Below, piece after piece: positions 1 to 6,137 of a stretch of DNA of 7,182 nt. Positions within the stretch are counted from its first letter, which is position 1, and each line of letters begins with the position of its first letter. The stretch is from positions 1-7,182 of the forward strand of contig JAUWWP010000130.1 in the NCBI GenBank assembly GCA_030616835.1. The letters are read 5' to 3'. The stretch is from Deltaproteobacteria bacterium. Its GTDB lineage: Bacteria; Desulfobacterota; G020345765. The notes beneath the pieces are model-generated. The model did no database searches and was not told where the DNA came from. It was given only the letters and a program-made list of their open reading frames with translations. Position numbers and translations under genes: made by a program.

Positions 1-121
1 TTATTACCTCTCGAATCTGCTCCCGGGTTAGCCCCGCGGCCTGAGAATCTTTAAGGGTTACGAAAACTATGGCGAGGGTTAAGAGAAGTCCAACGCCAGC
101 CTTTTTAACTCTATGGTTCAT
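1..121 (-). CDS. Exported protein, N-terminal part only (last visible gene of TRAP operon)
   Basis: Only the first 40 codons are in the window; the gene continues past the left edge. The start is clear: ATG at 121-119 follows a near-perfect Shine-Dalgarno (AGGAGGTG, four bases before the ATG) that overlaps the stop codon of dctM. The protein opens with a basic N-region (MNHRVKKAG), a hydrophobic core (VGLLLTLAIVFVTL) and a likely signal-peptidase I site near DSQA-AG, so it should be exported. The mature start (GLTREQIREVI) is hydrophilic and does not resemble the usual start of a DctP binding protein, which tends to begin with a beta-strand such as IKLATLAP. Because dctP is missing elsewhere in the operon it remains a candidate, but a different periplasmic protein serving the same pathway is equally possible. 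The function is not recognised; the gene's existence is well supported. Confidence 0.8.
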   Translation of the reverse strand, partial: MNHRVKKAGVGLLLTLAIVFVTLKDSQAAGLTREQIREVI

Positions 122-125
122 CTTC

Positions 126-133
126 CACCTCCT
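126..133 (-). promoter_or_regulatory. Ribosome-binding site overlapping the dctM stop codon
   Basis: Read on the minus strand this is AGGAGGTG, placed GAAG before the ATG of the exported-protein gene. Its first two bases are part of the TAG stop of dctM (134-132). This fixes the start of the truncated gene and suggests translational coupling with dctM. Confidence 0.8.
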
Positions 134-1427
134 ACATAGTAATTTCAGGGATCAAACCTTTTCGGGAGAAAAATTGCAACAAGAAAAGAGAGATATCAGG
201 GATATAGGTAATCAAAAGGAGACCTATTATACAAATGATAAAGAACGGAAGGATTGACCTGACCACGACGGGATAAGATTCCTTAAATTTTAAGGAAGAG
301 ATGAACAGGCTCATACCAACCGGTGGGGTAATAAATCCAAGCTCGAGATTCGCCAGAAAGATGATACCGAGGTGAACAGGATCAATCCCGTAAAGCTTCG
401 CTATCGGAACAATGATCGGAACTATTACCACACAGGCAGAGAAGATATCCATTAGGCATCCGACGATTAACAGGAAGCCATTGAGAAGGAGCAGGAAGGC
501 GAGCTTGCTCCCGATGTGTTGCTTTATCTCCTCGAAGATCTTCATAGGGATTTCCTGATCAATAAAGATGTCCGTGAGAGCCAGGGCCATTCCCAGGATG
601 ACGATGATGGCGCCGGTCATCTTCATGCTTTCCCGGATGATCTTTCCTAAATCCCTGAGCTTTATATCCCGGTTGATAAAAAGCTCAACTATCAGGACAT
701 ATACGGCAGCAATCGCCGCCGCCTCGCCAGCCGAGAAAAGTCCGCCGAATATCCCGCCAACGATGAGAAAAGGCAGGGGCAGCTCCCAGATGATCTCCCT
801 GACCGATTTCTTCACCTCACTCAGGGAAAATTTACCTCTCAAGGCAAGCTTTCTCCCCGTATAAGTGGTGTAAAAAAGATTAAGAACAATGCGCAGGGTT
901 CCCGGGATCAACCCGGCGATAAATAGGTCCTCCACGCTTGTCTGCGAGATCACCCCATAGAGAACAAGCGGGAGACAGGGAAGGAAAAGGGTTCCCAGCC
1001 CTCCGCCTATGGTGACAAGCCCCAGGGAAAATTTTTCCGGATATCCTTCCTGAGTAAGGGCAGGATAAAGAACCGCGCCAATGGCCACAATCGTGATCCC
1101 GGAGGCCCCGGTAAAGGCAGTGAAGACAGCACAACTCACAAGGGCAACCAGCGACAACCCACCCGGCATCCATCCCAGCAAGGCGTTGCTAAAATTGATG
1201 AGCCTTTTTGGTGCCTTGCTCTCGGCCAGAAGATAACCGGTAAAGATAAAGAGCGGGATAGCAATCATTGCCGGAGCGGTGGTTATCCGGAAAAAGTCAC
1301 TGAACATTGTGGCGGGATCGATTAAGAGGATAAACTTGAAGGCGATTAAAACAACCCCCCCAATAATTACAAAGAGAGGCTCCCCGCAAACCGCAAGGAT
1401 AAGCAACCCTATGATGACGTAGATCAT
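132..1427 (-). CDS. dctM: TRAP transporter large permease subunit (DctM/TatM type)
   Basis: A 431-residue, very hydrophobic protein, the usual length for DctM, the ion-coupled transport subunit of TRAP transporters in the inner membrane. Hydrophobic segments cover almost the whole chain, as expected for about 11-12 helices. Recognisable family motifs are FTAFTGASGIT (about 102-112), GTLFLPCLP (145-153), GEAAAIA (234-240), MDIFSACVVIVPI (326-338) and LGFITPPVGMSLF (363-375). The family usually has proline or serine where this protein has LPC at 149-151. The chosen ATG (1427) overlaps the dctQ stop as ATGA and has GGAGAGAGGGAG upstream; longer readings of the frame run into dctQ and are not credible. 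It should work with the adjacent DctQ, TatT and a periplasmic binding protein. The substrate, probably an organic acid or similar small molecule, cannot be read from the sequence. Confidence 0.95.
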   Translation of the reverse strand: MIYVIIGLLILAVCGEPLFVIIGGVVLIAFKFILLIDPATMFSDFFRITTAPAMIAIPLFIFTGYLLAESKAPKRLINFSNALLGWMPGGLSLVALVSCAVFTAFTGASGITIVAIGAVLYPALTQEGYPEKFSLGLVTIGGGLGTLFLPCLPLVLYGVISQTSVEDLFIAGLIPGTLRIVLNLFYTTYTGRKLALRGKFSLSEVKKSVREIIWELPLPFLIVGGIFGGLFSAGEAAAIAAVYVLIVELFINRDIKLRDLGKIIRESMKMTGAIIVILGMALALTDIFIDQEIPMKIFEEIKQHIGSKLAFLLLLNGFLLIVGCLMDIFSACVVIVPIIVPIAKLYGIDPVHLGIIFLANLELGFITPPVGMSLFISSLKFKESYPVVVRSILPFFIICIIGLLLITYIPDISLFLLQFFSRKGLIPEITM

Positions 1428-1972
1428 GCTCCCTCTCTCCTTGCTATTTTTCCCAACCTCCCTATCAAAGAAAGACTCACTCTCCTCTCTCGGGTCACCG
1501 CCAGCTCGGCGAGGAAGCAGAGCAGAAATTTGAATGTCATCAGGATAAATCCGGCGGGGAATATCAGGGTAAAGAGCCACTCGGGCGCCCCTCCAAGCGA
1601 GTGGATGACCGAACCAACTTCCTTTTCCACCGAGACAAATTTTAAAGCTACCAGAAAGAAGGAAAAGCAAGCCCCGGCGGCCACCAGGCTGAGCAGGGCA
1701 TCGAGGTATTTATTGTAAGGGGAGGGGATGACCCGGGAGAGGAGATCGATATGGATATGCCCTCTCTCGGAGGTGGCGATGCTTGCCCCGAGGATCGCCA
1801 CCCAGAGAACGGCCATACGCACAATAACATCTGCCCAGATAAAACTGAAAGAAAAAAGATTTCGTAAGACCACCTGAGAAAATGCAAGAAAGCAGAGCAT
1901 CAAGAGCAGCAGGATAACCAGAAAAGATTCTATCTTGACGATATAACCTTCTATCTTCCTGAGCAGATTCAT
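1424..1972 (-). CDS. dctQ: TRAP transporter small permease subunit (DctQ type)
   Basis: A 182-residue membrane protein with four hydrophobic segments at about 14-36, 45-64, 89-112 and 130-155, the standard DctQ topology. The stretch GASIATSERGHIHIDLLSR (about 62-80) matches the conserved DctQ signature between helices 2 and 3 (Gly-Ala, then a charged loop with His-Ile and Asp). DctQ forms the membrane complex with DctM and helps dock the substrate-loaded binding protein. The ATG at 1972 follows the tatT stop by 11 bp; the best Shine-Dalgarno (TAAGG) overlaps that stop. The 3' end overlaps dctM by four bases. The C-terminal tail is basic (RERRVSLSLIGRLGKIARREGA) and probably cytoplasmic. Confidence 0.93.
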   Translation of the reverse strand: MNLLRKIEGYIVKIESFLVILLLLMLCFLAFSQVVLRNLFSFSFIWADVIVRMAVLWVAILGASIATSERGHIHIDLLSRVIPSPYNKYLDALLSLVAAGACFSFFLVALKFVSVEKEVGSVIHSLGGAPEWLFTLIFPAGFILMTFKFLLCFLAELAVTRERRVSLSLIGRLGKIARREGA

Positions 1973-1983
1973 CTTGACTAACC

Positions 1984-2847
1984 TTAGAAATACTTACTCT
2001 TTTCCCTCAGCAGTCTTCTTGCCTTGGCCTTGGCAATCTCATTCATCAAGGCCACCTCCGGGATAGCATCCGAGGGTGCTTCCAGAACCTTCTTTAGCTC
2101 CTGCTCAAAGAGCACCTCATCCACTATGAGGGTGGCATAATACCTTGCATAAAATACATTGGCAAGGAGGAACTTCCCCTCGGAGATCTCAAAGGCCCTT
2201 TTAAACTCCGCCTCTATCTTTTCCGGGCCTCCGATAAAAACACTTGGCAGGCTGGCATAATAAGCGCCGAAAAAGACATGGGTCATCCCATAGAAATAAC
2301 TGTCATCGATCAGTATGACCTGTTCCATTATCGCCTTTACATCGGTAGCCTCTACTGCCACCATTGGATCATCAATATTTAGCATGATATTTTGCCCCCA
2401 GCACAATCCGGTCCAGAGAAGTGCATGAAGGTAGTCCTTATCATCTACGAGCTTAATTGCCTCCCAGAAAGGCTTCCCTTTCTCGAGGGCCTTACGAAAT
2501 TTTCGGTGATGTTTGAGCGCTTTCAGGCCATAATCCCGGCCCTTTAAATAAAGAGCAGTCGCATACTCCGGGTCCTCATCTTCCACGAAGCCAGTAGCGT
2601 AACCGCAGAACCCCTCGGCGTTCATCCCCAGCAGGTCAAAGTTGTTGGGAGTTGCATAGAGCATTCCCTGCATCAAGAGCAGACTGCCGGGCAGTCCGCT
2701 TTTTACCAGCTTATAATTAGTCTCACTGAATATTGATTTATCCACATCCTGGAGGACCGGAACCACCCTATTGACGGAAAACTTCTTCAGGCTGCAACCG
2801 CCAAGGAAGACTAAACACCAGATCAGGAAAAGAATTTTTGCCTTCAT
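1984..2847 (-). CDS. tatT: TRAP-associated lipoprotein, TatT family
   Basis: A 287-residue protein whose first 18 residues form a lipoprotein signal: MKAK, a hydrophobic core, and the lipobox LGGC with Cys18 as the lipidation site. The rest is helix-rich and matches the TatT family: ATALYLKGRDYGLKAL (about 96-111), ALLWTGLCWGQNIMLNIDDP (142-161), an MTHVFFGAYYASLP segment (178-191), FKRAFEISEGKFL (205-217), VFYARYYATL (221-230) and a C-terminal NEIAKAKARRLL. Treponema TatT is a TPR-like trimer that interacts with its TRAP binding protein and is thought to help handle ligands in the periplasm. ATG 2847 is chosen over one 11 codons upstream because it gives a proper lipoprotein signal and sits seven bases behind GAGGT. 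It is the first gene of the operon, 11 bp ahead of dctQ, with a promoter directly upstream. Confidence 0.92.
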   Translation of the reverse strand: MKAKILFLIWCLVFLGGCSLKKFSVNRVVPVLQDVDKSIFSETNYKLVKSGLPGSLLLMQGMLYATPNNFDLLGMNAEGFCGYATGFVEDEDPEYATALYLKGRDYGLKALKHHRKFRKALEKGKPFWEAIKLVDDKDYLHALLWTGLCWGQNIMLNIDDPMVAVEATDVKAIMEQVILIDDSYFYGMTHVFFGAYYASLPSVFIGGPEKIEAEFKRAFEISEGKFLLANVFYARYYATLIVDEVLFEQELKKVLEAPSDAIPEVALMNEIAKAKARRLLREKSKYF

Positions 2848-2897
2848 TTTAGCTACCTCGTTTGTGCCTACAAAAGACACGGCTTTTAAATAAAACG

Positions 2898-2926
2898 ATG
2901 GTATTCTCTTTTTTCTTTTCTGTCAA
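2898..2926 (-). promoter_or_regulatory. Sigma-70-type promoter of the TRAP operon
   Basis: On the minus strand, a perfect -35 box TTGACA (2926-2921) is followed by a 17-bp purine-rich spacer and a -10 box TACCAT (2903-2898; 4 of 6 consensus). Transcription would begin near 2891, giving a leader of about 45 nt before tatT. It is the only gene-free stretch inside the 1-2926 block and lies ahead of the first gene. Confidence 0.65.
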
Positions 2927-2971
2927 GAAAATTAGAAAATTTTGGCTTTTTAACCCAAATAATGCGTTAAT

Positions 2972-3065
2972 GTAGGGGCGGACCTCAGTGTCCGCCCCTA
3001 TCCCTTCGACCCCGCTGAAAGCGGGGCTCAGGATAGGTCGGGCCGACAGAGACTTCGATCCCTAC
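2972..3065. repeat. Palindromic intergenic repeat element (MITE-like) between tatT and the hydrolase gene
   Basis: The 94-bp element begins GTAGGG and ends CCCTAC; its two ends agree at about 18 of 26 positions as imperfect inverted repeats. Inside, 2973-3000 is a perfect 28-bp palindrome (11-bp arms TAGGGGCGGAC, 6-base loop CTCAGT), and 3010-3026 is a second hairpin (CCCCGCT-GAA-AGCGGGG). The second hairpin is wrapped by CCCTTCGAC and GGCTCAGGA, words that recur at 4376-4394 and, inverted, at 4573-4592. No open frame is carried. It lies 22 bp after the hydrolase stop, so its transcript could fold as a 3' hairpin of that gene, but no T-run supports a classical terminator. Confidence 0.7.
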
Positions 3066-3087
3066 TTATGTCTGAAAGGGATAGTTT

Positions 3088-4203
3088 TTAATGCCTATTT
3101 AGAAAAAGCTCTTCGAAGATCAGGTCATGGATCATTGGCCGGAAACCGTTTATCCTCTGATTATCCCGGCGGGGATGAATCCGATTGCTGAGCAGGATAA
3201 TCACCAGCTCCTTTTCCAGATCTGTCCAGATGGAGGTGCCGGTGAAACCGCAGTGCCCGATGGAGTGGGGTGAGAGGTATCTGCCCGAGGTCGATCCCTG
3301 GGGGGAGGGGGTATCCCATCCTAAGGCCCAGGTGGAACCGGGAGGTAGGTCCTGCCGGGTGAAAAATTCCCTTATGATCGGAGCTGGTAAGAATTCTTCT
3401 TCTCCCCTAAACGAGCGAAGCAGGACTCTAATAAATTTGAATAAATCTCGGGCAGTGGAAAAAAGCCCGGCATGGCCGGCAGTCCCTCCCATCAGGTAAG
3501 CATTTTCGTCATGAACCTCCCCACAGAGCACCCTTTTTCTCCAGGGGCATTTCTCGGTGGCCGCGAACTTAAATCTCCCCTTAGCCGGGGATTCGGTAGC
3601 CTTAATGAAAGTTGTCTGCTTTAACCCTAAGGGTAAGAAGATATTCTCCCGGCAGAAATCGCTCAGGGAAGTTTCACTGATGAGTTCGATAATCTCCCCC
3701 AGTAAAATAAAGTCAAGGTCACTGTAAAGGGAGCTCTGGGCGACCTTATATGCAAGCCCTTCCCCCTTCACTCTCTGATAGACATATCTTTTCCCTTCCC
3801 CCCCCGGCTCTATTCTCCTCACTCCCTTCTCTTTGGAGAAATCCTGGTAATAGGGCCTCCAGCTCGGAAGCCCGGAGGAGTGGCAGAGAAGGTGCCGGAT
3901 ACGCATATCTTTCTTATCTCCCCGGGAGAGGCCCTTCAGGTATCTGCTTACCCTATTCCCGAGGGAGATCCTTCCCTCTTTTATCAGGAGCATCACGGCG
4001 CTGGTGGTAGCGATTACCTTGGTCAGTGAGGCCAGATCAAAGAGGTGATTGTGGGTAAGCCTCTCTTTAACCGGGATAAGCCGGGCAAAACCTGCGCTCT
4101 GATGGTGAAGAATCTCCTCCCCCCGGGCAACTAATAGACTAACTCCGGGGAAAACCCCGTCGCTAACTGCTTCCTTAAGTTTTTCCTCAACCTTTTTCAG
4201 CAT
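3088..4203 (-). CDS. Serine hydrolase of the class C beta-lactamase / penicillin-binding-protein-like family
   Basis: With the start at 4203 this is a 371-residue protein of the PF00144 type, the usual length. The catalytic motifs are in order: SLTK (Ser59 nucleophile, Lys62), YSD (Tyr160-Asp162, in place of Y-x-N), and HCGFTG (317-322, the KTG-equivalent box). The VHDENAYLMGGTAGHAGLFS block (230-249) is typical of the subfamily often linked to peptidoglycan recycling, alongside NagZ-type enzymes, including B. subtilis AmiE (YbbE). A muropeptide amidase or esterase is therefore likelier than a true beta-lactamase, though no recycling genes are visible here. The start is uncertain: homology favours ATG 4203, which has no clear Shine-Dalgarno. 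An ATG 23 codons upstream (4272) adds a non-conserved hydrophobic stretch that begins in repeat DNA. No signal peptide is visible from 4203, suggesting a cytoplasmic enzyme. If 4272 is used, an N-terminal anchor is possible. Confidence 0.9.
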   Translation of the reverse strand: MLKKVEEKLKEAVSDGVFPGVSLLVARGEEILHHQSAGFARLIPVKERLTHNHLFDLASLTKVIATTSAVMLLIKEGRISLGNRVSRYLKGLSRGDKKDMRIRHLLCHSSGLPSWRPYYQDFSKEKGVRRIEPGGEGKRYVYQRVKGEGLAYKVAQSSLYSDLDFILLGEIIELISETSLSDFCRENIFLPLGLKQTTFIKATESPAKGRFKFAATEKCPWRKRVLCGEVHDENAYLMGGTAGHAGLFSTARDLFKFIRVLLRSFRGEEEFLPAPIIREFFTRQDLPPGSTWALGWDTPSPQGSTSGRYLSPHSIGHCGFTGTSIWTDLEKELVIILLSNRIHPRRDNQRINGFRPMIHDLIFEELFLNRH

Positions 4204-4274
4204 ATAAGTAAGAAATAGCAGAAAAAAATGGCCTGAGCAAGCAAAAATCCCCGGAATTTTCCCGAAAATCATTC

Positions 4275-4344
4275 AATCCGCCTACGCTGAAGCTACGGCG
4301 GATTCAAATCCGCCATAGTCCGCCCCAGGCGGACGGAGGCGGAC
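4275..4344. repeat. Cluster of GC-rich palindromes upstream of the hydrolase gene
   Basis: Three overlapping inverted repeats occupy 70 bp: AATCCGCC (4275-4282) with GGCGGATT (4297-4304), the latter again paired with AATCCGCC (4307-4314), and GTCCGCC (4318-4324) with GGCGGAC (4328-4334), which recurs at 4338-4344. The middle copy can pair with either neighbour, so alternative hairpins are possible. There is no coding sequence. The words resemble dispersed intergenic repeats seen in other candidate-phylum genomes. Confidence 0.6.
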
Positions 4345-4365
4345 CAAATCCCAAATAAATTTGTA

Positions 4366-4409
4366 GGGCGGGCTTCCCTTCGACAGGCTCAGGACACGGC
4401 CAGCCCGCC
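4366..4409. repeat. Hairpin repeat related to the 2972-3065 element
   Basis: GGCGGGCT (4367-4374) is the exact inverse of AGCCCGCC (4402-4409). Between them lies TCCCTTCGACAGGCTCAGGA, the word also found beside the palindrome near 3001-3032. The TGTAGGG lead-in is also shared. It appears to be a second, diverged copy of the same repeat family and forms the left end of the 216-bp element described next. Confidence 0.55.
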
Positions 4410-4592
4410 ATTATCTATACCGGATAGCCGGGGCCATAAGGTATAGGGAATGGAGTAAAATATAGGCCGTGGAGGACTTAGAGAAGAAAAATCCAGCCAT
4501 TCGAGACGGATCCTTTCGGAACCCTCCTCAGGATTTCGGTTTGCATTGCCCGCTTGCCGTATCCCTGAGCCTTGTTCTGAGCCCGTCGAAGG
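4377..4592. mobile_element. Putative 216-bp inverted-repeat element (MITE-like) inside the abiEii remnant
   Basis: The left end (4377-4396, CCTTCGACAGGCTCAGGACA) and the inverse of the right end (4592-4573) agree at 18 of 20 positions. The interior has no convincing gene: the minus-strand frame through it is simply the broken abiEii frame reading on. Its right end abuts exactly the last codon that looks like AbiEii. No target-site duplication is visible, so it could be two independent repeat insertions rather than one unit. Confidence 0.45.
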
Positions 4593-4628
4593 AATTGAAG
4601 CGGCTTTGTTCTTGACTTCTCCTTTCAT
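4593..4628 (-). pseudogene. abiEii toxin remnant (first 12 codons only)
   Basis: The ATG at 4628 lies 20 bp after the AbiEi stop, where AbiEii is expected, with AGGA upstream. The first 12 residues, MKGEVKNKAASI, look like the start of AbiEii nucleotidyltransferases, which often open with a Lys-Asn-x-Ala-Ala-Ser-Ile/Val-Arg segment. Immediately after the Ile codon the sequence becomes the CCTTCGAC repeat and the frame continues as unrelated low-quality sequence to a stop at 4389. The nucleotidyltransferase core is absent from the window. The match is short and rests on position plus a few residues. Confidence 0.45.
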
Positions 4629-4648
4629 TCTTATTCCTGAATCTGCTC

Positions 4649-5251
4649 CTAAATCATGGCATTAAGCCAGATCTGTAGCAGTGGCTTAACCCGGCATATT
4701 TCTGCATAATCAAGTAGCTTCTCCAGATTGCGAGTCTTGCGCTTAAGATATTCAGATAGTCCTTCCTTAGCCATGTCGAGGCCCAGTTTGTTGCGATATC
4801 GAAAACAATCACATATAGTTTTTTCTGGAGAATAGATACGAATTCTATTACCTTTAATTTTTATCTCATTAATACCTGCTTCAAATTGTATTTTTGAAAA
4901 ATGATAAAATTCCACAGGTGGATATTCGACTTTTGGTTTCCTTGAGCCCCGGCAAATAGCCATTGATATGATTGAAGGATTAAAAGTAGTCAGTTCATAA
5001 TAAGATAGAGCCGAAAGCAGACAAATAACTCCTCCTGGAACAGCACGGGCAAGATCAATAAAACCCTGATTGGAAACAAGAGGAATCTCTGCCAGACGAT
5101 AAAGGCCCCTTTTTACCCGGATTATCCGCCCTTCATCTCTCGTTCTCTTTATGTCACGACGATGGATGCCCGCTGCGAGAATATCTCTTGTTCCAGCAAA
5201 TCCTTTACGTGTGCTAAATATTTTATATATCTTCTCATCTTTTTTATTCAT
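4649..5251 (-). CDS. abiEi: AbiEi-type antitoxin / transcriptional regulator of an AbiE system
   Basis: A 200-residue protein of the usual length. An N-terminal winged helix-turn-helix covers about residues 5-52 (GFAGTRDILAAGIHRRDIKR, then the RIIRVKRGLYRL wing). The central domain has VPGGVICLLSALSYYELTTFNP (71-92), the family hallmark. The C-terminal part has YSPEKTICDCFRYRNKLGLDMAKEGLSEYL (140-169) and DYAEICRV. In studied AbiE systems AbiEi represses its own operon and counteracts AbiEii, a nucleotidyltransferase toxin, giving abortive infection against phage. ATG 5251 is chosen over one ten codons upstream because AGAGGT sits at proper spacing and the family starts here. A strong promoter precedes it. 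The gene downstream is truncated, so the antitoxin seems to be left without its toxin. Confidence 0.88.
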   Translation of the reverse strand: MNKKDEKIYKIFSTRKGFAGTRDILAAGIHRRDIKRTRDEGRIIRVKRGLYRLAEIPLVSNQGFIDLARAVPGGVICLLSALSYYELTTFNPSIISMAICRGSRKPKVEYPPVEFYHFSKIQFEAGINEIKIKGNRIRIYSPEKTICDCFRYRNKLGLDMAKEGLSEYLKRKTRNLEKLLDYAEICRVKPLLQIWLNAMI

Positions 5252-5272
5252 AAAGACCTCTCTGGACCAATC

Positions 5273-5310
5273 TGTATACACATTATAATAAATGTCAACG
5301 GTTTTGTCCA
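5273..5310 (-). promoter_or_regulatory. Promoter and possible operator of abiEi
   Basis: Minus strand: -35 box TGGACA (5310-5305), a 17-bp spacer, and a perfect -10 box TATAAT (5287-5282), so transcription should start near 5275. A TTGACA also lies inside the spacer (5298-5293) but has no properly spaced -10 box. The 8-bp palindrome TGTATACA (5273-5280) lies over the predicted start point and is a candidate operator, since AbiEi proteins repress their own promoters; that role is inferred. Confidence 0.65.
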
Positions 5311-5443
5311 GTGGCTTTTAAAAAAATTTGTGAAATAGAACCAGAATCTTCTCCTTTATGACATATTTTTCACCTCTTCTAAGAGAATATCTGGCATAAA
5401 ATATCCCATTGAAAGCCAGGAATTCAAAGATAACTATCTGTAA

Positions 5444-5540
5444 ACTTCCCCAAAAATTTCCTCATTAATTATAAAAAGTTGAATAAAATCAGGGGGTAAG
5501 AGAAAGGGATGGGCGGTCCGCCCGAAGGCGAATTGCAAAA
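5444..5540. repeat. Long direct repeat, copy A
   Basis: This 97-bp stretch is repeated almost exactly at 7087-7182, with a few substitutions near the start, one mid-repeat change and one single-base length difference. It includes ATTATAAAAAGTTGAATAAA and the palindrome GGGCGGTCCGCCC (5511-5523). No gene is carried. The repeat continues in this copy with short A/T-rich words (AATTGCAAAATG...AAATTGCAAA); copy B is cut by the window edge, so its full length is unknown. Confidence 0.9.
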
Positions 5541-5571
5541 TGAAAAATGCAAATTGCAAAGGATTGAATTA

Positions 5572-5689
5572 GGATTTGAACCACAAATTTCACGAATTAC
5601 ACGAAACAAGCCGAAATCCTGAGCCCCGATGGACATCGGGGTAAAGGGGAGGGGGATTTGAACCACGAATTTCACGAATTACACGAAAC
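5572..5689. repeat. Pair of 36-bp direct repeats around a small palindrome
   Basis: Copies at 5572-5607 and 5654-5689 differ at one base. Each contains three spaced CACGAA- or CACAAA-like words in the pattern ACCACRAATTTCACGAATT. The 46 bp between them hold a perfect 8-bp-arm palindrome (CCCCGATG-GA-CATCGGGG, 5624-5641) and a CCTGAGC word resembling the other repeat families here. Similar CACGAATTTCACGAATT words are widespread intergenic repeats; no function is claimed. Confidence 0.8.
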
Positions 5690-5872
5690 CATTTTCCCTT
5701 TTGGGATTGGAATTTGATACATTGGGATTTGATTTGTCATTTGGATTTTGTCATTTGTCATTGGTATCTGATTATCTTACTGTGGGCTCCTCGACGGAGA
5801 TTATGGGCATAAGGAGACTTGATGAACGGATGTCGGAGGAAACGGGACTCAAGAAGATACTAAAATCGTTAT
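5690..5872. other. Gene-poor stretch with TTTGTCATT word repeats and a possible coding remnant
   Basis: 5705-5765 is built from repeated words (TTGGGATT, GATTTG, TTTGTCATT). From about 5770 the composition changes and a plus-strand frame runs to a stop at 5879, readable from ATG 5803 as a 25-residue peptide starting MGIRRLDERMSEETGLKKIL, behind GGAG. It might be the relic of a longer protein such as a transposase, but this is a weak impression. The frame ends inside the 25-bp direct repeat. Together with copy A and the 36-bp repeats this accounts for the gene-free region 5311-5901. Confidence 0.35.
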
Positions 5873-5897
5873 GTGACTGAGTGAAGCTCTGACGCCA
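5873..5897. repeat. 25-bp perfect direct repeat, left copy
   Basis: Begins GTGACTGAGTGAAGCT and ends CTGACGCCA; identical to 6422-6446. It lies 4 bp beyond the 3' end of the DUF2283 gene, while the other copy lies upstream of the partner gene, so the pair encloses the two-gene cassette. Confidence 0.9.
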
Positions 5898-5901
5898 TCA
5901 C

Positions 5902-6120
5902 CTAAGAGGAAAAAACTACTTTCTTCGAAGGGAAGTCTGAAATTTCAAACTGTGAAAGATTTAAGACCTGACTGGCTCTATCTATATCTATTCCCACAAT
6001 ATTATTATTCTCATCAAAGTCAACTACAATTCCAGGGGCAACCTCCAGCGATTCTTTACTGCTTTTCTCGCTTAAGTCTATATATAAAGAATCAGTATCC
6101 TTATAATATTTAATTCTCAT
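5902..6120 (-). CDS. DUF2283 family small protein
   Basis: A 72-residue protein with the complete DUF2283 pattern: MRIKYYKDTDSLYIDLSE (1-18), then EVAPGIVVDFDENNNIVGIDIDRASQVL (26-53). The family is a small beta-rich domain of unknown biochemical role, often encoded beside small putative toxin-like genes. The ATG at 6120 follows a very strong Shine-Dalgarno (GAGGAGGTGG) only 17 bp after the upstream gene's stop, so the two are cotranscribed. The C-terminal 20 residues (QFEISDFPSKKVVFSS) extend past the core. A role as the antitoxin-like member of a pair is inferred from the arrangement only. Confidence 0.85.
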   Translation of the reverse strand: MRIKYYKDTDSLYIDLSEKSSKESLEVAPGIVVDFDENNNIVGIDIDRASQVLNLSQFEISDFPSKKVVFSS

Positions 6121-6137
6121 AAATCTTCCACCTCCTC

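Noticed and set aside
69..257. Plus-strand open frame across the dctM stop
   Set aside because: It overlaps two minus-strand genes and their ribosome-binding site and has a random-looking composition.
568..864. Plus-strand open frame opposite dctM
   Set aside because: It lies wholly within a well-supported gene on the other strand, with no ribosome-binding site or recognisable motifs.
2973..3000. Perfect 28-bp palindrome as an intrinsic terminator of the hydrolase gene
   Set aside because: The stem is strong, but no T-run follows on either strand and similar palindromes recur elsewhere as repeats.
3185..4010. Plus-strand open frames opposite the serine hydrolase
   Set aside because: They are shadows of the hydrolase gene with no recognisable protein features.
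4389..4592. Rest of the minus-strand frame after the AbiEii start, as a separate small gene
   Set aside because: It is encoded mainly by repeat-element sequence, has low-complexity composition and is best explained as the broken abiEii frame reading on.
5469..5675. Minus-strand open frame in the repeat region
   Set aside because: It is made of direct-repeat copy A and the 36-bp repeat, with no Shine-Dalgarno or domain.
5572..5689. Two 36-bp repeats with a 46-bp spacer resembling a minimal CRISPR array
   Set aside because: There are only two copies, the spacer contains a palindrome and repeat words, the repeat matches a common intergenic repeat type, and no cas genes are present.
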